Counted from the stretch's first letter, positions 5,482-13,713 are shown. The stretch is 13,713 bases of DNA from UBA4064 sp050179135 (GCA_050179135.1 JBFXFK010000137.1:1-13713); one strand, 5' to 3'. Translations and numbers: made by a program. Notes: a model not told the origin generated them from the letters alone.

Positions 5482-8034
5482 ATGAATTTGTTGCAGACCT
5501 TTAATGTTTTTCCATCTCTTCCCCAGCCAATCCGTTTTTTGGAAAAGCTGTCCCGGAATCTCTGGTGGAGCTGGCAGCGGGATGCCATTGATCTTTTCAG
5601 GCGGATTGACCCAAGGTTATGGTCAGAATCCAAAGACAATCCGGTTATGTTTCTGACCCTCATCCCGCAGAACCGGCTGTTGGAAATATCCCGGGACGAG
5701 AGCTTTCTGATTCATCAGCAGCAGGTCATGAAGCAGTTTATTGCCGAAATCGAGAGTGACGCTGAAGAAAATATGTCGCCCTATGGTGCAAATGGAACCA
5801 TTGCCTATTTTTCCATGGAATTTGGCATCCATGAAAGTGTTCCCCTTTTTGCAGGCGGACTGGGTATACTGGCTGGAGATCATCTCAAATCTGCTTCGGA
5901 CATGGCACTGCCACTGACCGGCGTGGGTCTTTTTTATCAGAATGGCTATTTTCATCAATACCTGGATCATGATGGCTATCAGCAGGAAGAATATCCGGAA
6001 ACCGATGTGTTCATGCTTCCCATGGACCGGATTCTGGACAGCAATGGAAATGATCTGATCATATCGGTTGACGGTCCGACCGGCGTCATTCACGCCTGTG
6101 TCTGGAAACTGCAGATTGGCCGGATACCCCTGTATCTTCTGGATGCCAACATCGGGCTTAACGCGCCGGAAAATCGATCCATCACCTCCAATCTGTATGC
6201 GGGAGACTATGAAAAACGTCTGGCCCAGGAGGTGCTGTTGGGTATCGGCGGTATTCGAGCGCTGACCGCCATGAATATTTTTCCAACGGTCTGTCATATC
6301 AATGAGGGGCATCCGGCATTTGCCAGCATCGAACGCCTGCATGAATTCATGAACCGGTATCGTATCGACATCCGGACGGCACTGGAAATCATTCCCCGAT
6401 CCACGGTATTTACCACGCACACGCCTGTGGCGGCCGGACACGACGAATTTCCCTCCCATTGGGTTGAACCCTATCTGAGACCGTTGTCCGAACGGATCGG
6501 GGTATCCTGTGATGAAATGATATCCTGGGGTCAGCCCCAGAATGGCGGGATTGAAAAGCCGTTTTCCATGTTCATTCTGGGAAAACGCATGGCCCATTAC
6601 TGTAACGGTGTAAGCCGTTTGCACGGCCGGGTGGCCAGGCGAATGTGGGCGCATCTCTGGCCCGGTCTTCCGGAAAATGAGGTTCCCATCACCCACATCA
6701 CCAACGGTGTTCATGTCGCAACCTGGATTTCCCACGAATATTCATCCCTGTTTGAACGGTATATCGGTCCCAACTGGGAAATGGACATCCGAAATCCGGA
6801 AATCGTCAAACGCTTCAATGATATCTATGATGAAGAACTGTGGCGGGCGCACGAGATCAATCGGGCCAGACTGGTCCGGGCCTGTCGAAAAAAGATGGTC
6901 GATCAGTATCGGAGACGCCACGCCCCCATGTCCATGATGAAGGATGCCGAGTCGGTTCTGGATCAGGGAACGCTGACCATCGCATTTGCCAGACGGTTTG
7001 CCTCGTATAAACGGGCGTATCTGATCCTTCAGGATCCGGATCGGCTGGAAGCTCTGATCACCTCCCAAAATCATCCGGTTCAGTTCATTTTTTCCGGAAA
7101 GGCGCATCCCAAGGACAAGGAAGGAAAGGATCTCATCAAAAGACTGGTGGAATTTGCCCGGCGCGCCAGTGTGCGGCACCGGATTGTGTTTCTGGAGGAT
7201 TATGACATACACACGGCAAGATACCTGGTTCAGGGTGCGGATGTCTGGCTGAACAATCCGCGCAGGCCTTTTGAGGCATGCGGCACGTCCGGCATGAAAG
7301 CGGCCATCAATGGGGTCCTGAATGCGAGTATTCTGGATGGATGGTGGGATGAGGCGTATACCGAGCAGTGTGGCTGGATGATCGGAGATGGTTTTGAATA
7401 TCCCGATTCTGGATATCAGGATATCGTGGATTGCCGGTCCCTGTTCAATGTTCTGGAAAACGAGGTCATTCCCTGTTTTTATGACCGGGAAAAAGGGGGG
7501 CTGCCGGTTAGATGGATCAAAATGATGAAGGAATCCATGAAAACGACGATCCAGAACTTCAGCAGCCAGCGCATGGTCAGTGAATATGAACAGTTGCATT
7601 ATCTTCATTCGGCCTACCATACGTCCGAGCTTTTGCGTAACGATGCAGAAGCAGCCCGTCAGATCCATGCCCAGGATGAACGTCTGATGTATCTCTGGAA
7701 AGACATTGTCGTTAAACATCCGGTCAGTGATTTCAAATATCATTACCGCCTGGGCGATCCGCTGGATGTTTCGGTTGATGTCTTTCTGGGCCAACTGTAT
7801 CCGGATGAAGTCGATGTTGAACTTTGTGTCGGGAAATCCCGGTCCGTAGATGGAATGGATGACATTCAGACCGAAAAAATGTATGACTGGAAAGAATTGG
7901 GTCATGGTCATTTTCAATATCGGCGTTCAATCATTTGTGGGAAATCCGGCAGATTTGCATTTACCGTCCGGGTAATGCCAAGAGGCGATGACCGCACCCG
8001 ATATACACCGGGTCTCATTACGTGGGCGTCTTAG
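5482..8034 (+). CDS. glgP: Alpha-glucan (glycogen) phosphorylase, short DUF3417-type
   Basis: The 850-residue protein belongs to glycosyltransferase family 35 and releases glucose-1-phosphate from alpha-1,4-glucans using inorganic phosphate and pyridoxal phosphate in the cytoplasm. The N-terminus (MNLLQTFNVFPSLPQPIRFL, then NLWWSW) is the DUF3417 domain (about residues 1-115) of the Thermotoga AgpA-like subgroup. It is followed by the conserved GIHESVPLFAGGLGILAGDH, FTTHTPVAAGHDEF (near 310) and ITHITNGVH segments. The PLP lysine is Lys606 in EACGTSGMKAAINGVL, and RRFASYKRAYLI matches the phosphate-site region. The length agrees with the subgroup. The start is set by this conserved N-terminus. 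An AAGGA site lies 12 nt upstream, longer than ideal. The last ~100 residues are a less conserved tail also seen in relatives. It precedes glgA on the same strand. Confidence 0.94.
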   Translation: MNLLQTFNVFPSLPQPIRFLEKLSRNLWWSWQRDAIDLFRRIDPRLWSESKDNPVMFLTLIPQNRLLEISRDESFLIHQQQVMKQFIAEIESDAEENMSPYGANGTIAYFSMEFGIHESVPLFAGGLGILAGDHLKSASDMALPLTGVGLFYQNGYFHQYLDHDGYQQEEYPETDVFMLPMDRILDSNGNDLIISVDGPTGVIHACVWKLQIGRIPLYLLDANIGLNAPENRSITSNLYAGDYEKRLAQEVLLGIGGIRALTAMNIFPTVCHINEGHPAFASIERLHEFMNRYRIDIRTALEIIPRSTVFTTHTPVAAGHDEFPSHWVEPYLRPLSERIGVSCDEMISWGQPQNGGIEKPFSMFILGKRMAHYCNGVSRLHGRVARRMWAHLWPGLPENEVPITHITNGVHVATWISHEYSSLFERYIGPNWEMDIRNPEIVKRFNDIYDEELWRAHEINRARLVRACRKKMVDQYRRRHAPMSMMKDAESVLDQGTLTIAFARRFASYKRAYLILQDPDRLEALITSQNHPVQFIFSGKAHPKDKEGKDLIKRLVEFARRASVRHRIVFLEDYDIHTARYLVQGADVWLNNPRRPFEACGTSGMKAAINGVLNASILDGWWDEAYTEQCGWMIGDGFEYPDSGYQDIVDCRSLFNVLENEVIPCFYDREKGGLPVRWIKMMKESMKTTIQNFSSQRMVSEYEQLHYLHSAYHTSELLRNDAEAARQIHAQDERLMYLWKDIVVKHPVSDFKYHYRLGDPLDVSVDVFLGQLYPDEVDVELCVGKSRSVDGMDDIQTEKMYDWKELGHGHFQYRRSIICGKSGRFAFTVRVMPRGDDRTRYTPGLITWAS

Positions 8035-8133
8035 CCGGCAAATTCTGAATGCTCAATACGGAATGCATTTTCACGGTAAACGCTCATGAATGCTTGGCTT
8101 CACCCCCAGGCATGAAAATGATATTTTCCGAAA

Positions 8134-8239
8134 AAGCCCCGTAGGGGCGGTCTGTTTGTAGAAATTGATGCGGTTATTCCCATCAAGCTCCATCGGAGCG
8201 GCCTGTCACCGGAATACACAGGTCGCCCCTACGGGGCTT
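8134..8239. repeat. Inverted pair of GCCCC-GTA-GGGGC palindromes
   Basis: Positions 8134-8149 and 8224-8239 are exact 16-bp reverse complements of each other. Each copy is itself a hairpin (GCCCC stem, GTA or TAC loop, GGGGC). A second nested pair, CTGTTTGTAGA (8152-8162) with TCTACAAACAG (8262-8272), shows that the arrangement is organised as inverted units. Short palindromes of this sort with TTTGTAGA flanks are, to my knowledge, dispersed REP-like repeats in several bacterial phyla. Confidence 0.75.
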
Positions 8240-8296
8240 CATGGAAATTTTTATGCCTCAATCTACAAACAGGACGCTCCTACGGAGCTCGATGGT
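8179..8296. repeat. Inverted pair of GCTCC-NNN-GGAGC palindromes
   Basis: A hairpin GCTCC-ATC-GGAGC (8187-8199) and a second one GCTCC-TAC-GGAGC (8276-8288) lie in opposite orientation. With flanks (about 8180-8200 versus 8275-8295) they match at 18 of 21 positions as reverse complements. They alternate with the GCCCC palindromes, giving a four-palindrome cluster. The two palindrome types differ by the same stem position change (C to T with compensating G to A), which suggests that base pairing is maintained. Confidence 0.65.
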
Positions 8297-8356
8297 ATAT
8301 GTGTATTTTTAACTGCATTTTCACAGTAAACTTTATCAAACAAGGACACAGCCATC

Positions 8357-9871
8357 ATGAAACAATCCCGAAATCCCCGGATACTGGTGGTGACCCCGGA
8401 GGTGACCTATCTTCCCAACCGGATGGGCAGCATGGCCAGTTATCTGACGGCCAAAGCAGGTGGTTTGGCTGATGTCTCCGCCGCGCTGATCAATGCGTTG
8501 TTCGATCAGGGGGCTGATGTTCATGTGGCTCTGCCGGATTACCGGTCATTATTCAGCGACCGGCTGGCTCCTTTTATTCAAAAGGAATACCATGAACTGA
8601 ACAGCAAAATGCCCCAGGACCGGATTCATCTGGCTGAAGACCGGGCGTTCTATTATCTCAACCGGGTATATTCGGATTACTGGCAGGAAAACATCAAACT
8701 GGCGCTGGCATTTCAACGGGAGGTCATCAACAATATTGTCCCCAGAGTTCGACCGGACCTGATCCACTGCAATGACTGGATGACCGGGCTGATTCCCGCC
8801 ATGTCCAGACGTCTGAATATCCCCTGTCTGTTTACGGTTCACAATATTCATACCATGAAATGTTATCTGTCCCTGATCGAGGATCGCGGAATCGATGCGG
8901 CCTATTTCTGGAATCACCTGTACTACGAGCGGATCGCCCATGAATATGAGACTGTGCGGGAAAACAATCCGGTGGACTTTTTGACCAGCGGCATTTTTGC
9001 AGCCCACTTTGTCAATACGGTCAGTCAAACCTTTCTGCTGGAAGTGGTTGAAGGCCGGCATTCATTTGTGGAAAAATCCATTCAGAGCGAGCTGACCAAC
9101 AAATGGCGTGCGGATTGCGCTGTGGGAATTCTGAATGCGCCGGATCCGTCATTCAATCCGGCGATTGATCCGTCACTTCACCAATCCTATGGTCCGGATA
9201 CGGTCATGGCGGGCAAGCAGGCCAATAAACAGGCGATTCAGAAACTGTTGGGGCTGGTCGAGGATGTTCATGCCCCGATTTTTTTCTGGCCGTCCCGGCT
9301 GGACAGCATTCAAAAGGGATCACAGTTGCTATCGGATATCCTGTTTTCCGTGGTCTCCCGATACTGGGATAAAAATCTTCAGATCATTTTTGTGGCCAAT
9401 GGAGAGTATCAGCAGCATTTTCGGGATATTGCCCTGTTTCATGGCATTCAGAACCGGGTGGCGGTCTGCGATTTCAGCGAGCAACTCGAACATCTGGCCT
9501 ATGGTGCTGCGGATTTTATACTGATGCCGTCCCTGTTTGAACCCTGCGGATTGCCCCAGATGATTGCCCCAATTTACGGTGCACTGCCGGTGGCGCATGA
9601 TACCGGCGGCATTCATGACACCATCATCCATCTGGATGTGAATCAGAACAGGGGCAATGGATTTCTGTTCCAGTATTTTGATTCCATCGGATTGTCCTGG
9701 GCCATTGATCAGGCCATGTCCTTTTATGTACTTCCGGAATCTGTCAGAATCCCCCATATTCAGCGGATCATGACCGAAAGTCTGTCCCGGTTCAATCATG
9801 AAGAAACCGCCCGCCAGTATATCGATCTGTACGAAAAAATGCTTCAGCGGCCTTTGATTAACATGTTTTGA
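8357..9871 (+). CDS. glgA: Glycogen/starch synthase, GT5 family, divergent form
   Basis: The 504-residue protein extends alpha-1,4-glucan chains from a nucleotide-activated glucose, usually ADP-glucose, in the cytoplasm. It opens with RILVVTPEVTYLP, a GT-B Rossmann start. The nucleotide-binding motif is KAGGLADV with Lys33, where well-studied enzymes have K-(S/T)-GGL near residue 15, so about 18 residues are added before it. Other marks are HCNDWMTGLIP, PSRLDSIQKG (Arg314, Lys320) and LFEPCGLPQM with Glu395, the expected catalytic or donor-site residues, then DTGGIHDTI. The loop after HN is HTMKCYLSL rather than the usual AYQG, and GILNAPDPSFNPAID replaces GILNGID. Arg-to-Lys spacing is one residue longer than in E. 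coli GlgA. Family assignment is firm. Donor or acceptor preference may differ. It lies downstream of glgP on the same strand. Confidence 0.9.
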   Translation: MKQSRNPRILVVTPEVTYLPNRMGSMASYLTAKAGGLADVSAALINALFDQGADVHVALPDYRSLFSDRLAPFIQKEYHELNSKMPQDRIHLAEDRAFYYLNRVYSDYWQENIKLALAFQREVINNIVPRVRPDLIHCNDWMTGLIPAMSRRLNIPCLFTVHNIHTMKCYLSLIEDRGIDAAYFWNHLYYERIAHEYETVRENNPVDFLTSGIFAAHFVNTVSQTFLLEVVEGRHSFVEKSIQSELTNKWRADCAVGILNAPDPSFNPAIDPSLHQSYGPDTVMAGKQANKQAIQKLLGLVEDVHAPIFFWPSRLDSIQKGSQLLSDILFSVVSRYWDKNLQIIFVANGEYQQHFRDIALFHGIQNRVAVCDFSEQLEHLAYGAADFILMPSLFEPCGLPQMIAPIYGALPVAHDTGGIHDTIIHLDVNQNRGNGFLFQYFDSIGLSWAIDQAMSFYVLPESVRIPHIQRIMTESLSRFNHEETARQYIDLYEKMLQRPLINMF

Positions 9872-10035
9872 AAAAGACAGGGGCAAAGGGGCAGCCTGTA
9901 GGTCAGGATATCGCGGTCCTTTGCGACTTCCTGACTTCCAACGCAGCCTGCTTCAGCCCCCATGCTTCAGTCTTCTCCCCAATATCTTTTGCCTGCCAGA
10001 CGCAGACGGCCACCGTGTCAGAATTGGGAGCCCAT
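9872..10035. other. Intergenic gap between convergent glgA and putA
   Basis: These 164 bp separate the two convergent stops. The gap contains overlapping short inverted repeats, GCAAAGG (9883-9889) with CCTTTGC (9918-9924) and GTCAGGA (9902-9908) with TCCTGAC (9929-9935). These could form alternative stems on either strand. No T-run follows them, so a classical bidirectional terminator is not supported. No gene is evident. A minus-strand frame through the gap starts inside putA out of frame. Confidence 0.4.
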
Positions 10036-13000
10036 CTAAACCAATCCCCGTTCCCCCAGATTGCCATAGCGGTGCCAGGTGTTGCAGATGCTCTGTTCGC
10101 GGACATAGTTCAGGAGTTCGATCCGTCCGTCCATCAGAACCGGTGTCCGGGCAATGTAAAATCCGGTTCGGGCCGCCGCCGCATATACGGATTGTGGGAC
10201 CCGGCCTGACGATGCATAGCGGAGCCGGTCGATTTTGGGCAGGCTTTTGATCAGATCGGCATCGGTCTGAATGGCCATCCCGGTGTTTTCCAGAAACATC
10301 CGGCCCTCATGGGTTGACAGAAACGATGTCACCGGACCGACCAGACCGGGCGCAGCACTCAGAATGACCGAGCAGCCGGCAATTTTGGCTGCCGCAACCC
10401 GGGTCAGGGTTTCAAACAGGCTGTCATCCGGATGGATGCGAACCACAACATTTCCTGCCGGCAGATACCGCAGCACATTGTCCTGGCCCCGAAGATGAAA
10501 ATAATCGGTTTCCAGGCCAAATTCCTGCTCGGCATAATACAGACAGCTTTCAATGGCCCGAATGGTCTTTTCAATATCCGTTGACATGCCGTTGAACCGG
10601 TTCCATAACACTTTGTTTTTCCATCTCTGAACCAGTCTCAGCAAACTGCTGTCGGTTTTGAGTGCTCCGGTTTCCGGCATGGCTGTTTCTTCAAAATTCA
10701 TGAACTGGGCCACATAATTGGGGCCACCCGCCTTGATTCCCGCACCCAGGGCCGATTTTCCCATTCCGCCAAAGGGCTGGCGCAGCACAATCGCCCCGGT
10801 GGTTCCCCGGTTGATATACAGATTTCCGGCATGGATGCGGTTTTTCCAGAGTTCCTGTTCCCGCGTGTCCAGACTTTCAAGCCCGGACGTCAGGCCATAT
10901 CCGGTCTGATTTGTAATTTGTATGGCATTCTCCAGGTTTGCCGCGCACATGACACCCAGAACCGGACCAAAAAACTCGGTCTGATGCGTGTAGGTTCCGG
11001 GGCGCACCCCCCATTTGATGCCCGGTGTCCACATCCGGGGATTGTTATGGATGTTCTGCGGCTTCAGGAGCCAGGATTCTCCGTGCTCCAGCCGGGTCAG
11101 CGCGTTTTTCAGATCCCCCGAAGGCTCGGCAATGACCGGGCCCAGTTTGTTTTCAAAATCCCAGACAGACCCGACCTGCAGACTGTTGGCGGCATCGGCC
11201 AGTTGTTTCTGGAACAAACTGTCCTCATATACCTCTTTTTCCAGGATCAAAAGGGATGTGGCCGAACATTTCTGCCCACAGTGCCCGAACGCGGAATGAA
11301 TGACATTTTTGATGGCCTGATCCCGATCCGACATGGCCGTGACAATGGTGGCGTTTTTGCCGCCGGTTTCAGCCGCCAGAACCACATCGGGTCTGTCTTT
11401 CAGCATGGCCATGCCGGTTTCGGTTCCACCGGTCAGAATGATGAAATCCACTCCGGGATTCCGGACCAATGCGGCCCCGGTGGTTGATCCGGAGCAGGGA
11501 ACAAACTGAAGGGTGTTTTTGGAAACGCCGGCGCGCCAGAAACACTGGCACAGCTCCCATGCCACCAGAACCGCGGCGGATGCAGGCTTGAAAATCACCG
11601 TGTTGCCGGCGGCAAGCGCCGCCGTAATGCCGCCGCAGGGAATGGCGATGGGAAAGTTCCAGGGCGATACAACCAGCCCGACCCCTTTGCCATTGGCCGT
11701 GATGCCCTTCCGTTCGCAGAACGTCCGCGCAGACCAGGGGTAAAATTCTGCAAAATCGATTGCTTCGGATACTTCGGGATCGGATTCGAAAAAAACCTTT
11801 CCGGAGTTGGCCGCTGCCGCGCCGATCAGATCCGCACGCGCGGTTCGCAGCGACATGGCGACCCGGCAGAGAATTTCATGCCGTTGCGCCGGCGTTTTGC
11901 GCCGCCACTGGTCCGGATCATTGCGGGCTGTGTTTACGGCAGATTCAATATCATCCGCATTTGCCAGTGCATGCCGGGCCACAACCACCGGCCATGCCTC
12001 ATGGGCTTTGGCCTGTGACAGATCGATGCAGTCCCGGGTTTCCCGGTCATTCCAGAGGTCCTGTCCGGCAATGACAACCGGAATTTCCATCGGCGGATCC
12101 GATGGGTTTTTTTTCCATTTGCTTCGAATCTGAATGGCCCATTCCCGGTTGGCGGCCAGGGACCAGTCGGTATCCGGTTCATTTACAAACGCATTGGTAT
12201 AAAATGTTCCCATGTGGGGAGAAAATGTCTCGGTCAGACGGTTTTGAATACGGTTGGGAACATCCGGCGCCAGGTGACGGTGATCAACCGATTTGACAAA
12301 CTGATTTTTCAGAAAAGACCATTCATTTGAATTGGTATTCAGATTGAAGCTGTAACGCAGAAAATTTTCCGGCGCGGTATTCTCATCCAGGCGTCGAATG
12401 AGATAGGCAATGGCATTGATGAACTGATCCCGGGATGCCACCGGCGCATACAGCAGCACCTCTCCGGAAACTTCCTGAATGGCCCGCCGAATATGATCCG
12501 CCATGCCTTCCAGCATTTCAAATGAAAAATAGGGCAATGTCTGGTTGGTTTTTGCAACGGTATAGGCATAGGCCAGCTCAAACAGGTTGTGGGAGGCAAT
12601 GCCCAGATGAACCGCCCGGGCCCGGTCCAAAACCATACCATAATCCACCATGCGCTTGTAATTGGCATCCACGTCCAGCTTGTTGTCATACGGGGCCAGG
12701 GGCCAGTTGTTCAGAGCCGATTCCACCAACTCCATTTCCATGTTGGCCCCCTTGACAATCCGGACCTTGATGGGCGCGCCGCCGGACGCCACACGCTGCA
12801 TGGCCCATCCGGTCAGATCCTGCTGAATGGCAAACGAATCTGGAAGATAGGCCTGAAGCACAATACCGGCCGCATGATCCCGGAATTCGGGAAGATCCAG
12901 TGTTTCGGTAAATGCGGTTCGGGTGATATCCAGGTCCCGGTATTCTTCCATGTCCAGATTGACAAATTTGGGAACCTGAACCCCGTCTTTTCGGGTGTAC

Positions 13001-13650
13001 CGGTTATCCCGGGCGGTCCGGTACAACCGCGTCAGGCGTTCCTTGAGGACATCAACCGTCTGGTCGAATGCCAAAGAGGATATCTGGGAGTAAATGGTGG
13101 ATATCTTGACCGAAATATACTCGATTTCCGGATTTTTCAGATCCTGGAGATAGGTTTCCAGTCGGGTGCTGGATTCCTCTTCGCCCAGAACCGCCTCTCC
13201 CAGATGGTTGAGATTCATGCGAACCCCTTCCTGCCGGCGTTTTTCCAGGTGGGGGTACAAAAATTCCGGTTCACCCGGAATGATCGCGCGACGACTGTCC
13301 TCCCGCATTTTTTCAATGACCCGGGGTATGGATATGGCTGGAAGGTATTTCCCGACATGCAGAAACAGGTGCATCAACAGTTTTTCCGCCGGTTTGAAAA
13401 ACGATGGAATGCCATAGGTATTCAGCAGAAAATCTAGCTGATTGGCCACCCGGCGGGCCGCATGCGGTCGGAAACTCTGATCCATCATGCGGGTCAGAAT
13501 CACCTTGTCCAGGGGATGGGTCAGCAGGCGCTTCATCATGTCCTGAGCGTCCTGCTCCTCATCGGTCAGCAGGTCATTGGCCCGGTTCTGCCAGGTTTCC
13601 GCCAGACTGATGGCGTCCTGGATGATATTTCTGGATTGGTTGTCACTCAT
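10036..13650 (-). CDS. putA: Bifunctional proline dehydrogenase / L-glutamate gamma-semialdehyde dehydrogenase
   Basis: The 1204-residue protein oxidises proline to glutamate in two steps, with FAD in the first and NAD in the second. The ATG follows AAGGAG at 8 nt. Residues about 20-150 are the helical arm, and 160-450 the proline dehydrogenase barrel with KVRIVKGANMEMEL and the paired Arg419-Arg420 in AYLIRRLDENTA, which in E. coli PutA contact substrate. Residues about 540-1000 are the aldehyde dehydrogenase with VVSPWNFPIAIPCGG, general base Glu761 in AAETGGKN and nucleophile Cys795 in GHCGQKCSA, then QPFGGMGKSALGAG. Residues about 1030-1204 are an extra C-terminal region resembling the ALDH-like tail of long PutAs (type B-like). 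There is no N-terminal ribbon-helix-helix, so unlike E. coli PutA it should not repress its own gene. Electrons probably enter the membrane quinone pool. It stands alone here. Confidence 0.93.
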   Translation of the reverse strand: MSDNQSRNIIQDAISLAETWQNRANDLLTDEEQDAQDMMKRLLTHPLDKVILTRMMDQSFRPHAARRVANQLDFLLNTYGIPSFFKPAEKLLMHLFLHVGKYLPAISIPRVIEKMREDSRRAIIPGEPEFLYPHLEKRRQEGVRMNLNHLGEAVLGEEESSTRLETYLQDLKNPEIEYISVKISTIYSQISSLAFDQTVDVLKERLTRLYRTARDNRYTRKDGVQVPKFVNLDMEEYRDLDITRTAFTETLDLPEFRDHAAGIVLQAYLPDSFAIQQDLTGWAMQRVASGGAPIKVRIVKGANMEMELVESALNNWPLAPYDNKLDVDANYKRMVDYGMVLDRARAVHLGIASHNLFELAYAYTVAKTNQTLPYFSFEMLEGMADHIRRAIQEVSGEVLLYAPVASRDQFINAIAYLIRRLDENTAPENFLRYSFNLNTNSNEWSFLKNQFVKSVDHRHLAPDVPNRIQNRLTETFSPHMGTFYTNAFVNEPDTDWSLAANREWAIQIRSKWKKNPSDPPMEIPVVIAGQDLWNDRETRDCIDLSQAKAHEAWPVVVARHALANADDIESAVNTARNDPDQWRRKTPAQRHEILCRVAMSLRTARADLIGAAAANSGKVFFESDPEVSEAIDFAEFYPWSARTFCERKGITANGKGVGLVVSPWNFPIAIPCGGITAALAAGNTVIFKPASAAVLVAWELCQCFWRAGVSKNTLQFVPCSGSTTGAALVRNPGVDFIILTGGTETGMAMLKDRPDVVLAAETGGKNATIVTAMSDRDQAIKNVIHSAFGHCGQKCSATSLLILEKEVYEDSLFQKQLADAANSLQVGSVWDFENKLGPVIAEPSGDLKNALTRLEHGESWLLKPQNIHNNPRMWTPGIKWGVRPGTYTHQTEFFGPVLGVMCAANLENAIQITNQTGYGLTSGLESLDTREQELWKNRIHAGNLYINRGTTGAIVLRQPFGGMGKSALGAGIKAGGPNYVAQFMNFEETAMPETGALKTDSSLLRLVQRWKNKVLWNRFNGMSTDIEKTIRAIESCLYYAEQEFGLETDYFHLRGQDNVLRYLPAGNVVVRIHPDDSLFETLTRVAAAKIAGCSVILSAAPGLVGPVTSFLSTHEGRMFLENTGMAIQTDADLIKSLPKIDRLRYASSGRVPQSVYAAAARTGFYIARTPVLMDGRIELLNYVREQSICNTWHRYGNLGERGLV

Positions 13651-13713
13651 GATATATTGTCTCCTTTTTTCATGGCCGGTTTTTCACAATGCCATCGATG
13701 CTGTCCGGATGGC
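13651..13713. other. putA leader at the window edge
   Basis: Only the ribosome site (AAGGAG, reading leftward from about 13669) is clear. No promoter hexamers are convincing in the 63 bp available, so the putA promoter probably lies beyond the window. Confidence 0.4.

Larger units (their letters stand above)
8064..8331. repeat. 18-bp direct repeat bracketing the palindrome block
   Basis: TGCATTTTCACGGTAAAC at 8064-8081 recurs as TGCATTTTCACAGTAAAC at 8314-8331, 17 of 18 identical. The copies enclose the palindromes at 8114-8295. This could be a duplication made when the block inserted or recombined, or part of the repeat family itself. The distal copy ends only 25 bp before glgA. Confidence 0.6.
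8035..8356. other. Repeat-filled intergenic region between glgP and glgA
   Basis: No gene is seen in these 322 bp. Almost the whole stretch is made of palindromic and inverted repeats (8114-8295), flanked by an 18-bp direct repeat. The glgA ribosome site AAGGA (8343-8347) sits 9 nt before its start. Whether glgP transcription crosses this block into glgA is unclear, as the GC-rich palindromes could stop or slow it. No clear sigma-70 promoter for glgA stands out. Confidence 0.6.

Noticed and set aside
5623..7917. Two long minus-strand frames (370 and 391 codons) opposite glgP
   Set aside because: They are antisense to a fully conserved glgP and have no recognisable domain or ribosome site. 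Long antisense frames arise from codon bias here.
8134..8295. Possible CRISPR array between glgP and glgA
   Set aside because: The repeats alternate in type and orientation, are too short and have unequal spacing. No cas gene is present.
9903..10106. 67-codon minus-strand frame across the glgA-putA gap
   Set aside because: It starts inside putA out of frame, has no ribosome site, and shows no family resemblance.
12589..13437. 282-codon open frame on the plus strand inside putA
   Set aside because: It lies wholly antisense to a clear PutA proline-dehydrogenase region, has no ribosome site, and its composition (many Gly, His, Gln, Phe) is what the reverse of this codon use gives.

Overview
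The window looks like a chromosomal segment of an anaerobic Desulfobacterota (sulfate-reducer-like) bacterium. This placement is an inference from the style of the proteins: a GlgP of the short DUF3417 type, a divergent GT5 synthase, a PutA without a DNA-binding domain, and integrase fragments of a kind common in that group. No marker gene proves it.

Layout, left to right. (1) Positions 1-876 are a degraded mobile-element zone. A partial minus-strand gene runs off the left edge. An AT-rich, gene-free stretch follows, carrying a 27-bp imperfect inverted-repeat pair about 170 bp apart (MITE-like). Next is the N-terminal remnant of a tyrosine recombinase, whose ribosome site and start codon lie in one arm of a perfect 14-bp inverted repeat. 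(2) Positions 921-5137, minus strand, hold a complete four-gene general L-amino-acid ABC importer, aapJ-aapQ-aapM-aapP. It is tightly spaced and ends at a hairpin. (3) Positions 5482-9871, plus strand, hold glgP (alpha-glucan phosphorylase) and glgA (glycogen synthase). They are separated by 322 bp packed with palindromic repeats, flanked by an 18-bp direct repeat. (4) Positions 10036-13650, minus strand, hold one very large putA-type gene for a bifunctional proline dehydrogenase / glutamate-semialdehyde dehydrogenase. It converges on glgA.

How the genes work together. The Aap importer and PutA fit a cell that takes up amino acids and oxidises proline to glutamate. GlgP and GlgA are opposite arms of glycogen metabolism, with phosphorolytic release of glucose-1-phosphate and chain extension from a sugar nucleotide. 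The metabolic genes are intact and fairly ordinary.

The unexplained material is non-coding: the SD-sequestering hairpin on the integrase remnant, the MITE-like inverted repeat at 242-467, and the compound palindrome block between glgP and glgA. I did not find a convincing new multi-gene system.
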